64,000 bases of DNA from Planctomycetota bacterium (GTDB taxonomy: Bacteria > Planctomycetota > Planctomycetia > Planctomycetales > Planctomycetaceae), in NCBI GenBank assembly GCA_018242525.1, contig JAFEBS010000063.1, positions 1 to 64,000 on the forward strand, in the 5' to 3' direction. A program made the translations under genes and the position numbers. Shown one piece after another: positions 18,206-25,096 of this stretch. Below the pieces are notes generated by a model. It did not search any database. It saw only the letters and a program-made list of their open reading frames with translations, and was not told where the DNA came from. Positions within the stretch are counted from its first letter, which is position 1, and each line of letters opens with the position of its first letter.

Positions 18206-19684
18206 TTACCCCGCGTTGACCGCTGCCAACAGCAACTGTTCGAGGATCACGACGTATTCCTCGATCGTCCGGCCATTTCCCTCGATTTCCACGGCACCGG
18301 TTCGCAGTGCGGCTTCCCAAGTCGTTGTGCCGCGTGCCACAGCCGCGAATGTTTCGACATCCATATGGCAGGTCGCCTTGCGATCGTCATGGTTGCCAGG
18401 TTCCAGGCCGACGATCTGATCGCCACGCAACACCAGTTGCCATTGTCCGCCGCCATGTCCTCGAACATTCAGTCCCAGCAGTCGTTCGTCGGCCACCTGG
18501 ACCGTTTCGACGGAAACCTGATCGAGCAGTGGTTGCAGGTGCGCTTCGACGTCGAAATCAGGAATCAACGGCCGCTTGGATGGACTGGGGAAATCCTTTT
18601 CGATGACGATGCGTGACAGCTTGTACAGCAGGTCACGGCCGACATGCGGGCAGACCAGATGCGGTGCCGCGGCTTCGGTATTCGTCCGATCAAAGATCGG
18701 ATCCATTTTCCAGTACGAGTTGTAAACGCGAATGTGTTCATAGAACAGAGCTTCCGCTTCCGAAGCATTCCCCGGCCGCTCTCCGGCACCCACCAATGTT
18801 GCGCCGTAGAACCCGGCGGACTGTTCCAGAACATCGCGAATCAGTCGCGTCGTGACCGGATGCTGCGGAGTCAGATGATATGTTCTGGCGTGGTGTTCCG
18901 GATGAGTCATCACATGCGTCATCACGGCCGACACCCAATCCACGGGGACCAGGTGCTTGGTCTCTGTCCCGTTGAGCGTCAGTCGCACTTTCTGCCCACC
19001 GACGATTCCCGTCCAGTCGGGGGGAATTGCCTTGATGATCGTGTGCGACAGTTGCAGTGCGGCGTAGTAACCGTGATAGGTCGTCGTCAAGCCGGTGGTG
19101 GCGTCACCAATGATGATCCCAGGTCGGAAGACAGTGACGGGGTCCAGGAAGTCGGCGCTGCGAACCAGCTTTTCGGCGTCCAACTTGCTGGTTTCGTAAT
19201 CGTTGGAAAACTCCTGCCCGACATCCAGTTCCGTTTCCAGAACGCGTCCCTGACGCAGACCGGCGATGTAGGCGGTCGAAACGTGATGGAACTTGCGGAT
19301 TTGCGTGTTGCGACAGAATTCCAGGACGTTTTTCACACCCCCCACGTTCGAACGCCAGGGTTCGCCGTCTTCGCTGGTGGAGTGGAATGTCAGACTGGCG
19401 GCGTTGTGAATCAGAGTGGAACAGTATTCAGCCGCCCAGCGGACTTCGTTCGGGTTCAAACCGAGGTCCGGTTGGGAAATATCCCCTTCCAGCACGACGG
19501 GACGCGGCAGAGTGCGACCCAATTCGGCCTCCCAGGCCACCATGGCGACTTCAACGCGCTGTCGGGCCGTCTGGCGGCGATTGGAGCGAACGAGAACTGC
19601 GACTGGAACGTTGGCAAGAGTCAGATCTCGCAGCAAATAGTTCCCGAGCAAACCGGTGGCGCCGGTCAGCAAGTGATAACTCAT
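18206..19684 (-). CDS. SDR-family thioester-reductase-like protein with SCP2-like C-terminus
   Basis: The 492-residue protein begins with an extended SDR Rossmann domain: MSYHLLTGATGLLGNYLLRD contains TGATGLLG for NAD(P) binding, then HNAASLTFHS and the catalytic YETSK. This form resembles the terminal reductase and fatty acyl-reductase group. From about residue 400, VQVADERLLGLNVRGHGGGQ to RTGAVEIEGNGRTIEEY resembles an SCP2/sterol-carrier-like lipid-binding domain. The pairing suggests it acts on a lipid-like or thioester-bound substrate, but that is inference. The ATG at 19684 places the Rossmann strand at the N-terminus; an earlier in-frame ATG adds 26 residues without similarity. Confidence 0.8.
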   Translation of the reverse strand: MSYHLLTGATGLLGNYLLRDLTLANVPVAVLVRSNRRQTARQRVEVAMVAWEAELGRTLPRPVVLEGDISQPDLGLNPNEVRWAAEYCSTLIHNAASLTFHSTSEDGEPWRSNVGGVKNVLEFCRNTQIRKFHHVSTAYIAGLRQGRVLETELDVGQEFSNDYETSKLDAEKLVRSADFLDPVTVFRPGIIIGDATTGLTTTYHGYYAALQLSHTIIKAIPPDWTGIVGGQKVRLTLNGTETKHLVPVDWVSAVMTHVMTHPEHHARTYHLTPQHPVTTRLIRDVLEQSAGFYGATLVGAGERPGNASEAEALFYEHIRVYNSYWKMDPIFDRTNTEAAAPHLVCPHVGRDLLYKLSRIVIEKDFPSPSKRPLIPDFDVEAHLQPLLDQVSVETVQVADERLLGLNVRGHGGGQWQLVLRGDQIVGLEPGNHDDRKATCHMDVETFAAVARGTTTWEAALRTGAVEIEGNGRTIEEYVVILEQLLLAAVNAG

Positions 19685-20149
19685 AAGGCAACGTTCCAGG
19701 AAAGGTATCTGGGAGGTAACATCTCGGGTGGGCGGGCGATCCACTTGGTCCACCAAGACCAATCATCGCCGTTCGTCGACTGCAATCGGCCAACTCAGTG
19801 ACACACCATGCACTTCTTTCGGCTCGCCGGTACGACTGCATCGTTCGACAATGCCGACGGTTACCGATCTCGTCCAATTCCGCCGATCTGCATTGGTCAC
19901 CTGACCGGCAGATTCTGCCGAACGTCACCAATGCCCATCGTGACGATCCCCTGCATAATACTCAATTCCGGTGCAATTGTGCAGTGGCAGTCCAGTTAGA
20001 TTCTCCAGGAACTGCTGTAATGTAAGTGGTGCAAGGTGTTGATTCACAATATGTTGCGCCGCGTTTTCGGGGTCTGCTGAACCGGCTGCCGACACCTCGG
20101 AAAGACGGAATGGACCCGATCCAAGTCTTCGGACAGGCTGAACCCCTAT
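19685..20149. other. Intergenic stretch with no recognised gene
   Basis: The right half (about 20010-20149) directly abuts the point where a PP2C phosphatase gene breaks off, and could be the inner end of an inserted or rearranged segment. No transposase, inverted repeat or RNA gene was identified. The left part presumably holds the promoter of the SDR gene. Confidence 0.4.
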
Positions 20150-20437
20150 TTAAAGGCCGGTCAATTCCCAACCGGTTCGCAAGGCCAGCTCGCCGAACGC
20201 GGCCCCGCCAACACCATCGGCGACGGCAAACGCATAGACGTTGTCTTCATGTGGTGGATAGGCATCCTCAGGCATGTTCGTCAACAAGACTTCGCGCGAT
20301 TGAAATCGCCGGACGACCACATAGTGATCCTCGTTGTTGGAGCGAACCAGTCCCGGATGAGTGGCTGCCCCAAGCTGGACGTGGACGGTCGGAGTGACCT
20401 GTCCATAGAATCGAGACACAGGGTCGATTTCGATCAA
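20150..20437 (-). pseudogene. Truncated PP2C-type protein phosphatase
   Basis: Only the N-terminal part of a PPM/PP2C Ser/Thr phosphatase is present. The segment LGAATHPGLVRSNNEDHYVV has the motif with the first metal Asp region (NED), and FAVADGVGGAAFGELA carries the metal-binding DGVGG. The product then ends at GWELTGL and a stop, about 95 residues from the TTG at 20437 (GTG 20419 is another start), whereas the fold needs about 240. The later metal-binding aspartates are missing, so the product should be inactive. It lies downstream of ftr on the same strand and next to unexplained DNA. Confidence 0.7.
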
Positions 20438-20516
20438 AGATCCGTGGGCAGGTTGGCACTGGTTTCTGACACACGAAGCTCCTGATATCGCTTGAGTCTC
20501 GAAGGTGCCGGTAACT

Positions 20517-21443
20517 CTAAGCCCCGGTTCCCTGCCGCTCCGGATGCAGATAAATAAAGCTCTTTCCCAACCGGCCCCCATAGTTGCCGGCAGAGATTCG
20601 GGACAAGCCTGGTGAATTCACGGTGGCTTGAATCACCGCCTGGGTGGCCTCGAAGACGGTTTGCAGATCCCGACCATTGATGATGATTTCCATGATTGAT
20701 TGCACGCCTTCCGGCACCTGCGACTGGTCTCCCAGCTTGGAACGCAATGTCGGGCAGAACGGATGGTTGGTGCTGGCGAACAGGAAGGAATAGGCGCTGC
20801 CTGCCTTTGAGCCACTGGCCGCGATACCGCCCGGGAAGGGAGCGATGGTTCCGGGAACTTTTTCCAGGGCCCGGACACCCGCTTCGGCTGCCGCCAGCGA
20901 GGCATCAACAGAATCCGCGAAGAACCACAAGTTGCCTCCCATGATCCCGTCTTTGAATCCAAAGCGGCGATCCATGACAAACTCGCCGCCCATGGTGGGG
21001 ATAACCCAGACCTTCCGACCATGCCGCTCGGCGCGATACTGATGGCCGTCCCCGAAGTAAGCCAGCTTGCGGCCCAGTTTAAAGTAGGGAACGGTATCGA
21101 GCAGGTTGAAGCAGGCGGCGGTGGGGCAGGTCAGTACGTTCTGGCTGATCCGCTGCAGCAGCACCTTTTCCAACAGCTTTTCCCGCTCCTTCTTGAACCG
21201 GGGCAGATGGAATTGGACGATGGCACCAGGGCGGTCATCGGGGGTTGCGAACGAGACGTCGCCGCCGGGTCCGACATAACGATCGACGGCTGCTTCGCAA
21301 TCGCAGAAGATGCTGCTGGAAGCGTGGCCGGTGGCGGCGTGGCAGGCATGATCCAGCCAGGTTCGGTCGCGCGCCGTTATCAGGACCTCGGCATAGATAC
21401 TGCGAAACGCTTCGGCATACGTGTCGTCAACAATCGCGGCCAT
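20517..21443 (-). CDS. ftr: Formylmethanofuran:tetrahydromethanopterin formyltransferase (Ftr)
   Basis: Ftr moves a formyl group between methanofuran (or its analogue) and tetrahydromethanopterin in C1 metabolism. The 308-residue protein is highly recognisable: VDDTYAEAFRSIYAEVLITA at the N-terminus, LTCPTAACFNLLD, VWVIPTMGGEFVMDRRFGF, GIMGGNLWFFADS, FPGGIAASGSKAGS and the C-terminal ISAGNYGGRLGKSFIYLHP, at full family length. In bacteria it normally acts with the Fhc complex in formaldehyde oxidation; its known occurrence in Planctomycetes fits this genome. The ATG at 21443 matches the family start. The folate-linked 5-formyl-THF cyclo-ligase gene is next upstream; fhcABC are not in the window. 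Confidence 0.95.
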   Translation of the reverse strand: MAAIVDDTYAEAFRSIYAEVLITARDRTWLDHACHAATGHASSSIFCDCEAAVDRYVGPGGDVSFATPDDRPGAIVQFHLPRFKKEREKLLEKVLLQRISQNVLTCPTAACFNLLDTVPYFKLGRKLAYFGDGHQYRAERHGRKVWVIPTMGGEFVMDRRFGFKDGIMGGNLWFFADSVDASLAAAEAGVRALEKVPGTIAPFPGGIAASGSKAGSAYSFLFASTNHPFCPTLRSKLGDQSQVPEGVQSIMEIIINGRDLQTVFEATQAVIQATVNSPGLSRISAGNYGGRLGKSFIYLHPERQGTGA

Positions 21444-21570
21444 CGTTTTTATTGTTCCTGTCACCTGGCGCCGGGGCGATGACATTCCTGCCCGACGCGT
21501 CGGCGAGGGATTCGACGTTGCGTGTGCAACTCAACATCCCATGAGGGCGCATCGGGCCGAAGTTCTGTAT

Positions 21571-22176
21571 TCAGCAGCGACCACGACCGTTATAGACCGC
21601 CTTTTCGGTGATCACCTTGTCCATGAACACGTCGTGTTCCTGCATTGGGATCTTGTCGAACAACTGGCATTCGAATGCCAGCGCGACCAGCGGAGTGTCC
21701 GGGCGGGCATGCTCCAGCAACTTGTCGTAATAGCCCTTGCCGTGACCTGTGCGGCCCCCTTCGCGATCAAACGCGACACCGGGAACGATGATCAGATCGA
21801 TTTCCTTCACGTCGACCTTGTGAGCATCGACGGTTCGCAGTTCCGGCTTCGGTTCCAGGATTCGATACATCCCGATCGAAAGTTCATCCGGGCTGGTCAG
21901 GTGAAACAGTTCCAGTTCGCCATCAACACAGTAGGGAACGACGATTTTCTTGCCGCTGGCCAAGGCTGTGGTCAGGTCATTTCGAGTCCGAACTTCGCTG
22001 CGGACATCCAGATAGAACAAGACTGTTTTGGCGCTTTGGTATTCCGGAAGACCCATACAGCGGGCGACGATCTCGCGGCTGAGTTCGTCCTTGTTTTCCT
22101 GGGCGTTGCGATTGGTATGTGCCTGTTCGCGAATCTGTTGCTTGAAATTGGCGGAATCAAGAAGTTCCGTGCTCAT
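21571..22176 (-). CDS. 5-formyltetrahydrofolate cyclo-ligase
   Basis: This cytosolic enzyme converts 5-formyl-THF to 5,10-methenyl-THF with ATP, recycling an otherwise inhibitory folate. The 201-residue product has the family landmarks VLFYLDVRSEVRT, KKIVVPYC, LIIVPGVAFDREGGRTGHGKGYYDKLL (the GxGxGYYD nucleotide-binding loop) and a late PMQEHDVFMDKVITE, at normal length. It lies upstream of ftr on the same strand, with 127 bases between them, so a joint C1 role is likely but co-transcription is unproven. Confidence 0.92.
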   Translation of the reverse strand: MSTELLDSANFKQQIREQAHTNRNAQENKDELSREIVARCMGLPEYQSAKTVLFYLDVRSEVRTRNDLTTALASGKKIVVPYCVDGELELFHLTSPDELSIGMYRILEPKPELRTVDAHKVDVKEIDLIIVPGVAFDREGGRTGHGKGYYDKLLEHARPDTPLVALAFECQLFDKIPMQEHDVFMDKVITEKAVYNGRGRC

Positions 22177-22309
22177 GGGCTCCGTTCCTGTAGTGTCGAA
22201 AGCGATCCATTGCGGATAGGAATTCGCAGAATCCTATCATTACGCCTGGGTGACACCAACTGAACGGGGATTGATTCAGGATTTCGATCGAAAAGACAAG
22301 CTGATTGCC

Positions 22310-22422
22310 CGGTACGTGAGCCGCACGGCGCTAGCCGCGGGTGTATTTTCAATGGTACAACGCCGGCTCCATGGTACGGATGAAAATGCACCCGCGGCTA
22401 GCGCCGTGCGGTTCACGTACCG
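22310..22422. repeat. Large inverted repeat element with 42-base arms
   Basis: The left arm (22310-22351) and right arm (22381-22422) are reverse complements over 42 bases with two mismatches, separated by 29 bases. The arms contain GCACGGCGCTAGCCGCGGGTG. A 19-base piece recurs at 20-38. It can fold into a long hairpin. It has the form of a palindromic dispersed repeat or MITE-like element rather than a terminator, because no T run follows. It fills the 306-base space between the cyclo-ligase gene and the zinc-ribbon gene. Confidence 0.9.
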
Positions 22423-22482
22423 GAGGCTATCGAGCGGCACATGAACTGCGTCTGATATTCGACAGCCGTCCATGATTTGAAT

Positions 22483-22785
22483 TCAGATCGACCAGGTCGA
22501 GGAACAGCCCCGACATTCGAACCCGATTAGGGTGGCGGTTCCGGGGATTTCGAGCCCCGTGGAATTGACGAGGGCATCGTCCTGTTCCAGGGGTTTGACC
22601 ACGGGATAACCGCAATGAGTACACCGTCGATTTTCGAAGAGGATGCGAGCTCGAGTGATGACATCGAGTCTGGCTGGGGACTCGCCACGACGGCTGCCCG
22701 GAAAGGGGAGGATCATGGGACGATCGGCGGCTGAGGCCGCAGCCATGTCACATTCGTCTGGCCAATAAACGCTAAGACGGCTCAT
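22483..22785 (-). CDS. Small zinc-ribbon-like hypothetical protein
   Basis: This 100-residue protein has no recognised family. Near the C-terminus it carries CTHCGYPVVKPLEQ and FECRGCSSTW, two CxxC pairs about 35 residues apart that could hold one zinc ion. The N-terminal half is polar and probably disordered. The ATG at 22785 has a strong AAGGAGC ribosome site 7 bases upstream, which supports it as a real gene and as the start. It is divergent from the FHA gene and adjacent to the long inverted repeat. A nucleic-acid or protein-binding role is only a guess. Confidence 0.65.
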   Translation of the reverse strand: MSRLSVYWPDECDMAAASAADRPMILPFPGSRRGESPARLDVITRARILFENRRCTHCGYPVVKPLEQDDALVNSTGLEIPGTATLIGFECRGCSSTWSI

Positions 22786-23345
22786 CCGTGAGCTCCTTAA
22801 CCAAGGTGATTCGCGGGACTGGAAACACCACTGCCCACCAGGACCGACTCCGAAACTCTTGAAACATCGTGTCCAAAGTAACGAAGTGGGTTGTTGAGAG
22901 ACAATCAAACAACCGATGGGATTGTGCTGAATTTACCGGTTGAGCGGACTTCCGGCAAGATTGGCCCGATGAATGTTTTTGAGTGACCCTGAAATCAAAC
23001 CGGGCCGTGATTGACAAATCCTGTCAAAACGCCCCCAATAGTAGTCTGGAAGGTCACCTCGAACACAACCGATTGTGGCAATGCATTGTAACCACATTGG
23101 GAAGGGGGAGCCCCCATTTGTTGGGCAATGCCGAATGTGTGTGACACTTTGTGGGCAAAATCGTGACTGTTTCTACGGATTCATGGTTCATTTTCTGTCG
23201 ATCGGTGTGGTAAACTGCCGATCGAAATGCAGAGCGGGCCGTCGTTGCAAGATACGCAAATCATTCACCAGCGGAAAGTACGGGTTCCCTTCACCCAGTC
23301 CATTGCGTATAGTCGCAGGGGAACTGCACTTCCGGAGGTCACCTC
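22786..23345. other. Divergent intergenic region with possible operators
   Basis: This 560-base region lies between the divergent zinc-ribbon and FHA genes and holds no convincing gene. Two dyads stand out: TTGACA-AATCC-TGTCAA at 23011-23027, a perfect six-base inverted repeat that includes a -35-like hexamer, and TCGATCGG/CCGATCGA at 23198-23225. A TATAGT box at 23308-23313 could be the -10 element of the FHA gene, but its -35 is poor. Confidence 0.4.
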
Positions 23346-23858
23346 ATGTCGGCGTTTCTCGTCCCGCTCGATCCAGGGCTGTGCTTGATTCCACTCGAAA
23401 AGGCGATCGTCTTAATTGGCCGTCAGGCCGATTGCGATGTCTCGCTGACGCACAGTCGCAAGGTCTCGCGTAAGCATTGCTGCATTGCCCAGGTCAACAA
23501 TTCCTATGTCATCCGTGACTTGGGAAGCACCAATGGTGTCTTCGTCAACGGTGCTCGAGTCCGCAAGGAAACCGGTTTGGCCCTGGGCGACGAACTGGCC
23601 ATCGGGGACGTCCGGTTCCGGCTGCAGAGCGAAGCGACCTCACCGAAAAACGCCAAGGATGTTCGTCCTGTCGTGCCACGGTCCACATCGTTGGCACCGC
23701 CCAGCACCGACATGCCTGTCGCTATCCCGGAAGTCGGTCAGGAGTTCGTTGTCGAAGCTTCGATCGCTCAGATGCGCCCCATCAAGCATCGCAAAGCAGA
23801 TCTGGAATTTGAGCCGGAGGATGATGTCGTTCCGCTGGCATCTTCGGACAGCTTTTGA
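23346..23858 (+). CDS. FHA-domain protein
   Basis: This 170-residue cytoplasmic protein has a forkhead-associated (FHA) phosphothreonine-binding domain in its first 100 residues. The conserved elements are IGRQADCDV, the core SRKHC turn and DLGSTNGVFVNG, all in the expected order. A charged tail of about 70 residues with no fold follows. Such proteins read phosphorylation by Hanks-type kinases, like the one at 13.1-14.7 kb, but no direct link is shown. A GGAGGT site precedes the ATG. A strong hairpin terminator lies 77 bases after the stop. Confidence 0.9.
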   Translation: MSAFLVPLDPGLCLIPLEKAIVLIGRQADCDVSLTHSRKVSRKHCCIAQVNNSYVIRDLGSTNGVFVNGARVRKETGLALGDELAIGDVRFRLQSEATSPKNAKDVRPVVPRSTSLAPPSTDMPVAIPEVGQEFVVEASIAQMRPIKHRKADLEFEPEDDVVPLASSDSF

Positions 23859-23934
23859 AGTCGAAGTCGGCATCCGTGGAACAGAGTCCGTCGAAGACTG
23901 AACGTCGGAATCCCCCCCCCCATCAAACGAACAA

Positions 23935-23967
23935 CGCGACTGGCAAACCTTCTGCCAGTCGCGTTTT
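23935..23967 (+). terminator. Intrinsic terminator after the FHA gene
   Basis: The arms CGCGACTGGCA (23935-23945) and TGCCAGTCGCG (23953-23963) form an 11-base-pair stem with a seven-base loop, followed by TTTT. It sits between two convergent genes (FHA and a pseudopilin) and may stop transcription from both sides, although the T run is only on the + side. Confidence 0.85.
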
Positions 23968-23989
23968 GCTTTCATCATCGCACAGGACG

Positions 23990-24442
23990 TCATTTCCAGT
24001 TGGTAATATCATCTCCGCCGCCGTCTTCGTTCTGGCGGTTTGGCCCCGACGACCAGATGGATGGCACCGTTGCCTCAGCAACCTTCGGCGGAAATTGATA
24101 ATTCAATTCATTGTTCCAAGCATCGTTCGGGACGGATTTCAAATACGGACTAATCGGCTTCCCGTCAGTGTCGACCCCGGGATTGAGCAGTACGCCAAAT
24201 GCTTCTTTGTTGCTTCCCTGAGGGAAATCGCCTTCGTGACTGATCGCATACTGGGTGCAGGCTTCCTCCAGCGACTTGATGCTCATTTTCGACGTGCGAA
24301 TCAGAGCCTCCTTCTGGCGTCCCAACAAGTTGGGAACAACCATCGCGGCGATCACTCCCAGAATGGCAAGCACCAGGAGAACTTCGGTGAGCGTAAAGCC
24401 CCGACGGGGGATGGAACGAGCGCGAACAGACAAACGAATCAT
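23990..24442 (-). CDS. Type II secretion/pseudopilin-like protein (GspG-like)
   Basis: This 150-residue protein has a prepilin leader and N-methylation site: GFTLTEVLLVLAILGVIAAM, with the G/F cleavage site followed by Glu at mature position 5. The rest resembles the major pseudopilin GspG: a long helix, LLNPGVDTDGKPISPYLKSVPNDAW and a C-terminal DGGGDDITNW, which resembles the Asp-rich calcium-binding loop of GspG. The ATG at 24442 is preceded by AAGGTGAAG; a GTG at 24454 is an alternative. It has its own promoter and stands alone, so the rest of the secretion system must be elsewhere. Confidence 0.85.
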   Translation of the reverse strand: MIRLSVRARSIPRRGFTLTEVLLVLAILGVIAAMVVPNLLGRQKEALIRTSKMSIKSLEEACTQYAISHEGDFPQGSNKEAFGVLLNPGVDTDGKPISPYLKSVPNDAWNNELNYQFPPKVAEATVPSIWSSGPNRQNEDGGGDDITNWK

Positions 24443-24488
24443 GGCAATCTTCACCTTCCAAACAGGCCGTGGTCAGGTTTTTCAACCC

Positions 24489-24518
24489 GTAATAAAATTT
24501 TTTGGCTCGTTCTGTCAA
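24489..24518 (-). promoter_or_regulatory. Promoter of the GspG-like gene
   Basis: On the - strand, TTGACA (24518-24513) and TATTAC (24494-24489) are spaced by 18 bases. This gives a leader of about 40 bases to the ATG at 24442. The -35 is perfect and the -10 matches four of six consensus positions. Confidence 0.55.
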
Positions 24519-24537
24519 TCCCTGAGCCAATCTGTCT

Positions 24538-24677
24538 AGGGCCATCGCCTTTTTCAAATTGGGAATCGGGTGCCACGGTTATCGAGTCTTCGACATGACC
24601 GTGCCGATTGAGCACTCGCACGGCCTTACCGAAGACGGTAAGACCGTGGCACCCCAATTTGAAAAAGGCGATGGCTC
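24538..24677. repeat. Inverted-repeat (MITE-like) element
   Basis: The left arm AGGGCCATCGCCTTTTTCAA (from 24538) is mirrored by the right arm ending GAAAAAGGCGATGGCTCT at 24677, and the inner parts (GGTGCCACGGT near 24570, ACCGTGGCACC near 24643) also pair. A palindrome of some 140 bases with imperfect arms results. Outside the arms, GCCAATCTGTCT is also shared in inverted form. It carries no coding sequence and lies just upstream of the pseudopilin promoter. A fragment is found at the cobD break (11794-11815). Confidence 0.75.
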
Positions 24678-24900
24678 TGCCAATCTGTCTGACATGATAC
24701 GACATACCCCCGGGGGGAGAGGAGCGTTTCAGGTTAATTTCAGGATCGCACCACGGGAACGGCAGATTCGCCGAACCTGGTGCGGCCGCGAACGATGGCA
24801 GATGGTAATCTACTAACGGTTTGTGGAATCACAGGTTCCGACTTCCGGAGGCGTCGTCACAGGGCGGAACGGTGACTGGCGGTCTGAAGTTGTCGCACGA

Positions 24901-24990
24901 TCAGCAATGCTGCAGGGTCCGTGCGACCCAGATCGTAATCCCAATGGTGATGGCCAGATAGCCAAAATAAGTCCACGCCAGCGCGTTCAT
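24901..24990 (-). CDS. Possible 29-residue single-span membrane protein
   Basis: An ATG at 24990 preceded by GGGAGAATATC (a good ribosome site) opens a frame for MNALAWTYFGYLAITIGITI continuing WVARTLQHC and a stop at 24901. The product is one hydrophobic helix with a short basic end. It could be a true small protein, or the intact start of a longer membrane protein that has been lost, because the sequence after the stop looks non-coding and a repeat element lies 223 bases away. The strong ribosome site and clean start are the only direct support. Confidence 0.5.
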   Translation of the reverse strand: MNALAWTYFGYLAITIGITIWVARTLQHC

Positions 24991-25096
24991 GATATTCTCC
25001 CGATCGGGTCTGCGTAATGATGGGTTGCGTCTTACATCACAACCCGCAAACCCTTGCGGAAGTTAACACCAGGATTCTGGATCGATCGAGATTTCT

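Noticed and set aside
18644..19801. Long + strand open frame (385 codons) opposite the SDR gene
   Set aside because: It is the antisense shadow of a well-supported SDR gene; the translation is low-complexity and matches no family.
22310..22422. Inverted repeats considered as a CRISPR array
   Set aside because: Only two arms in opposite orientation exist, with no regular direct repeats or spacers and no cas genes.
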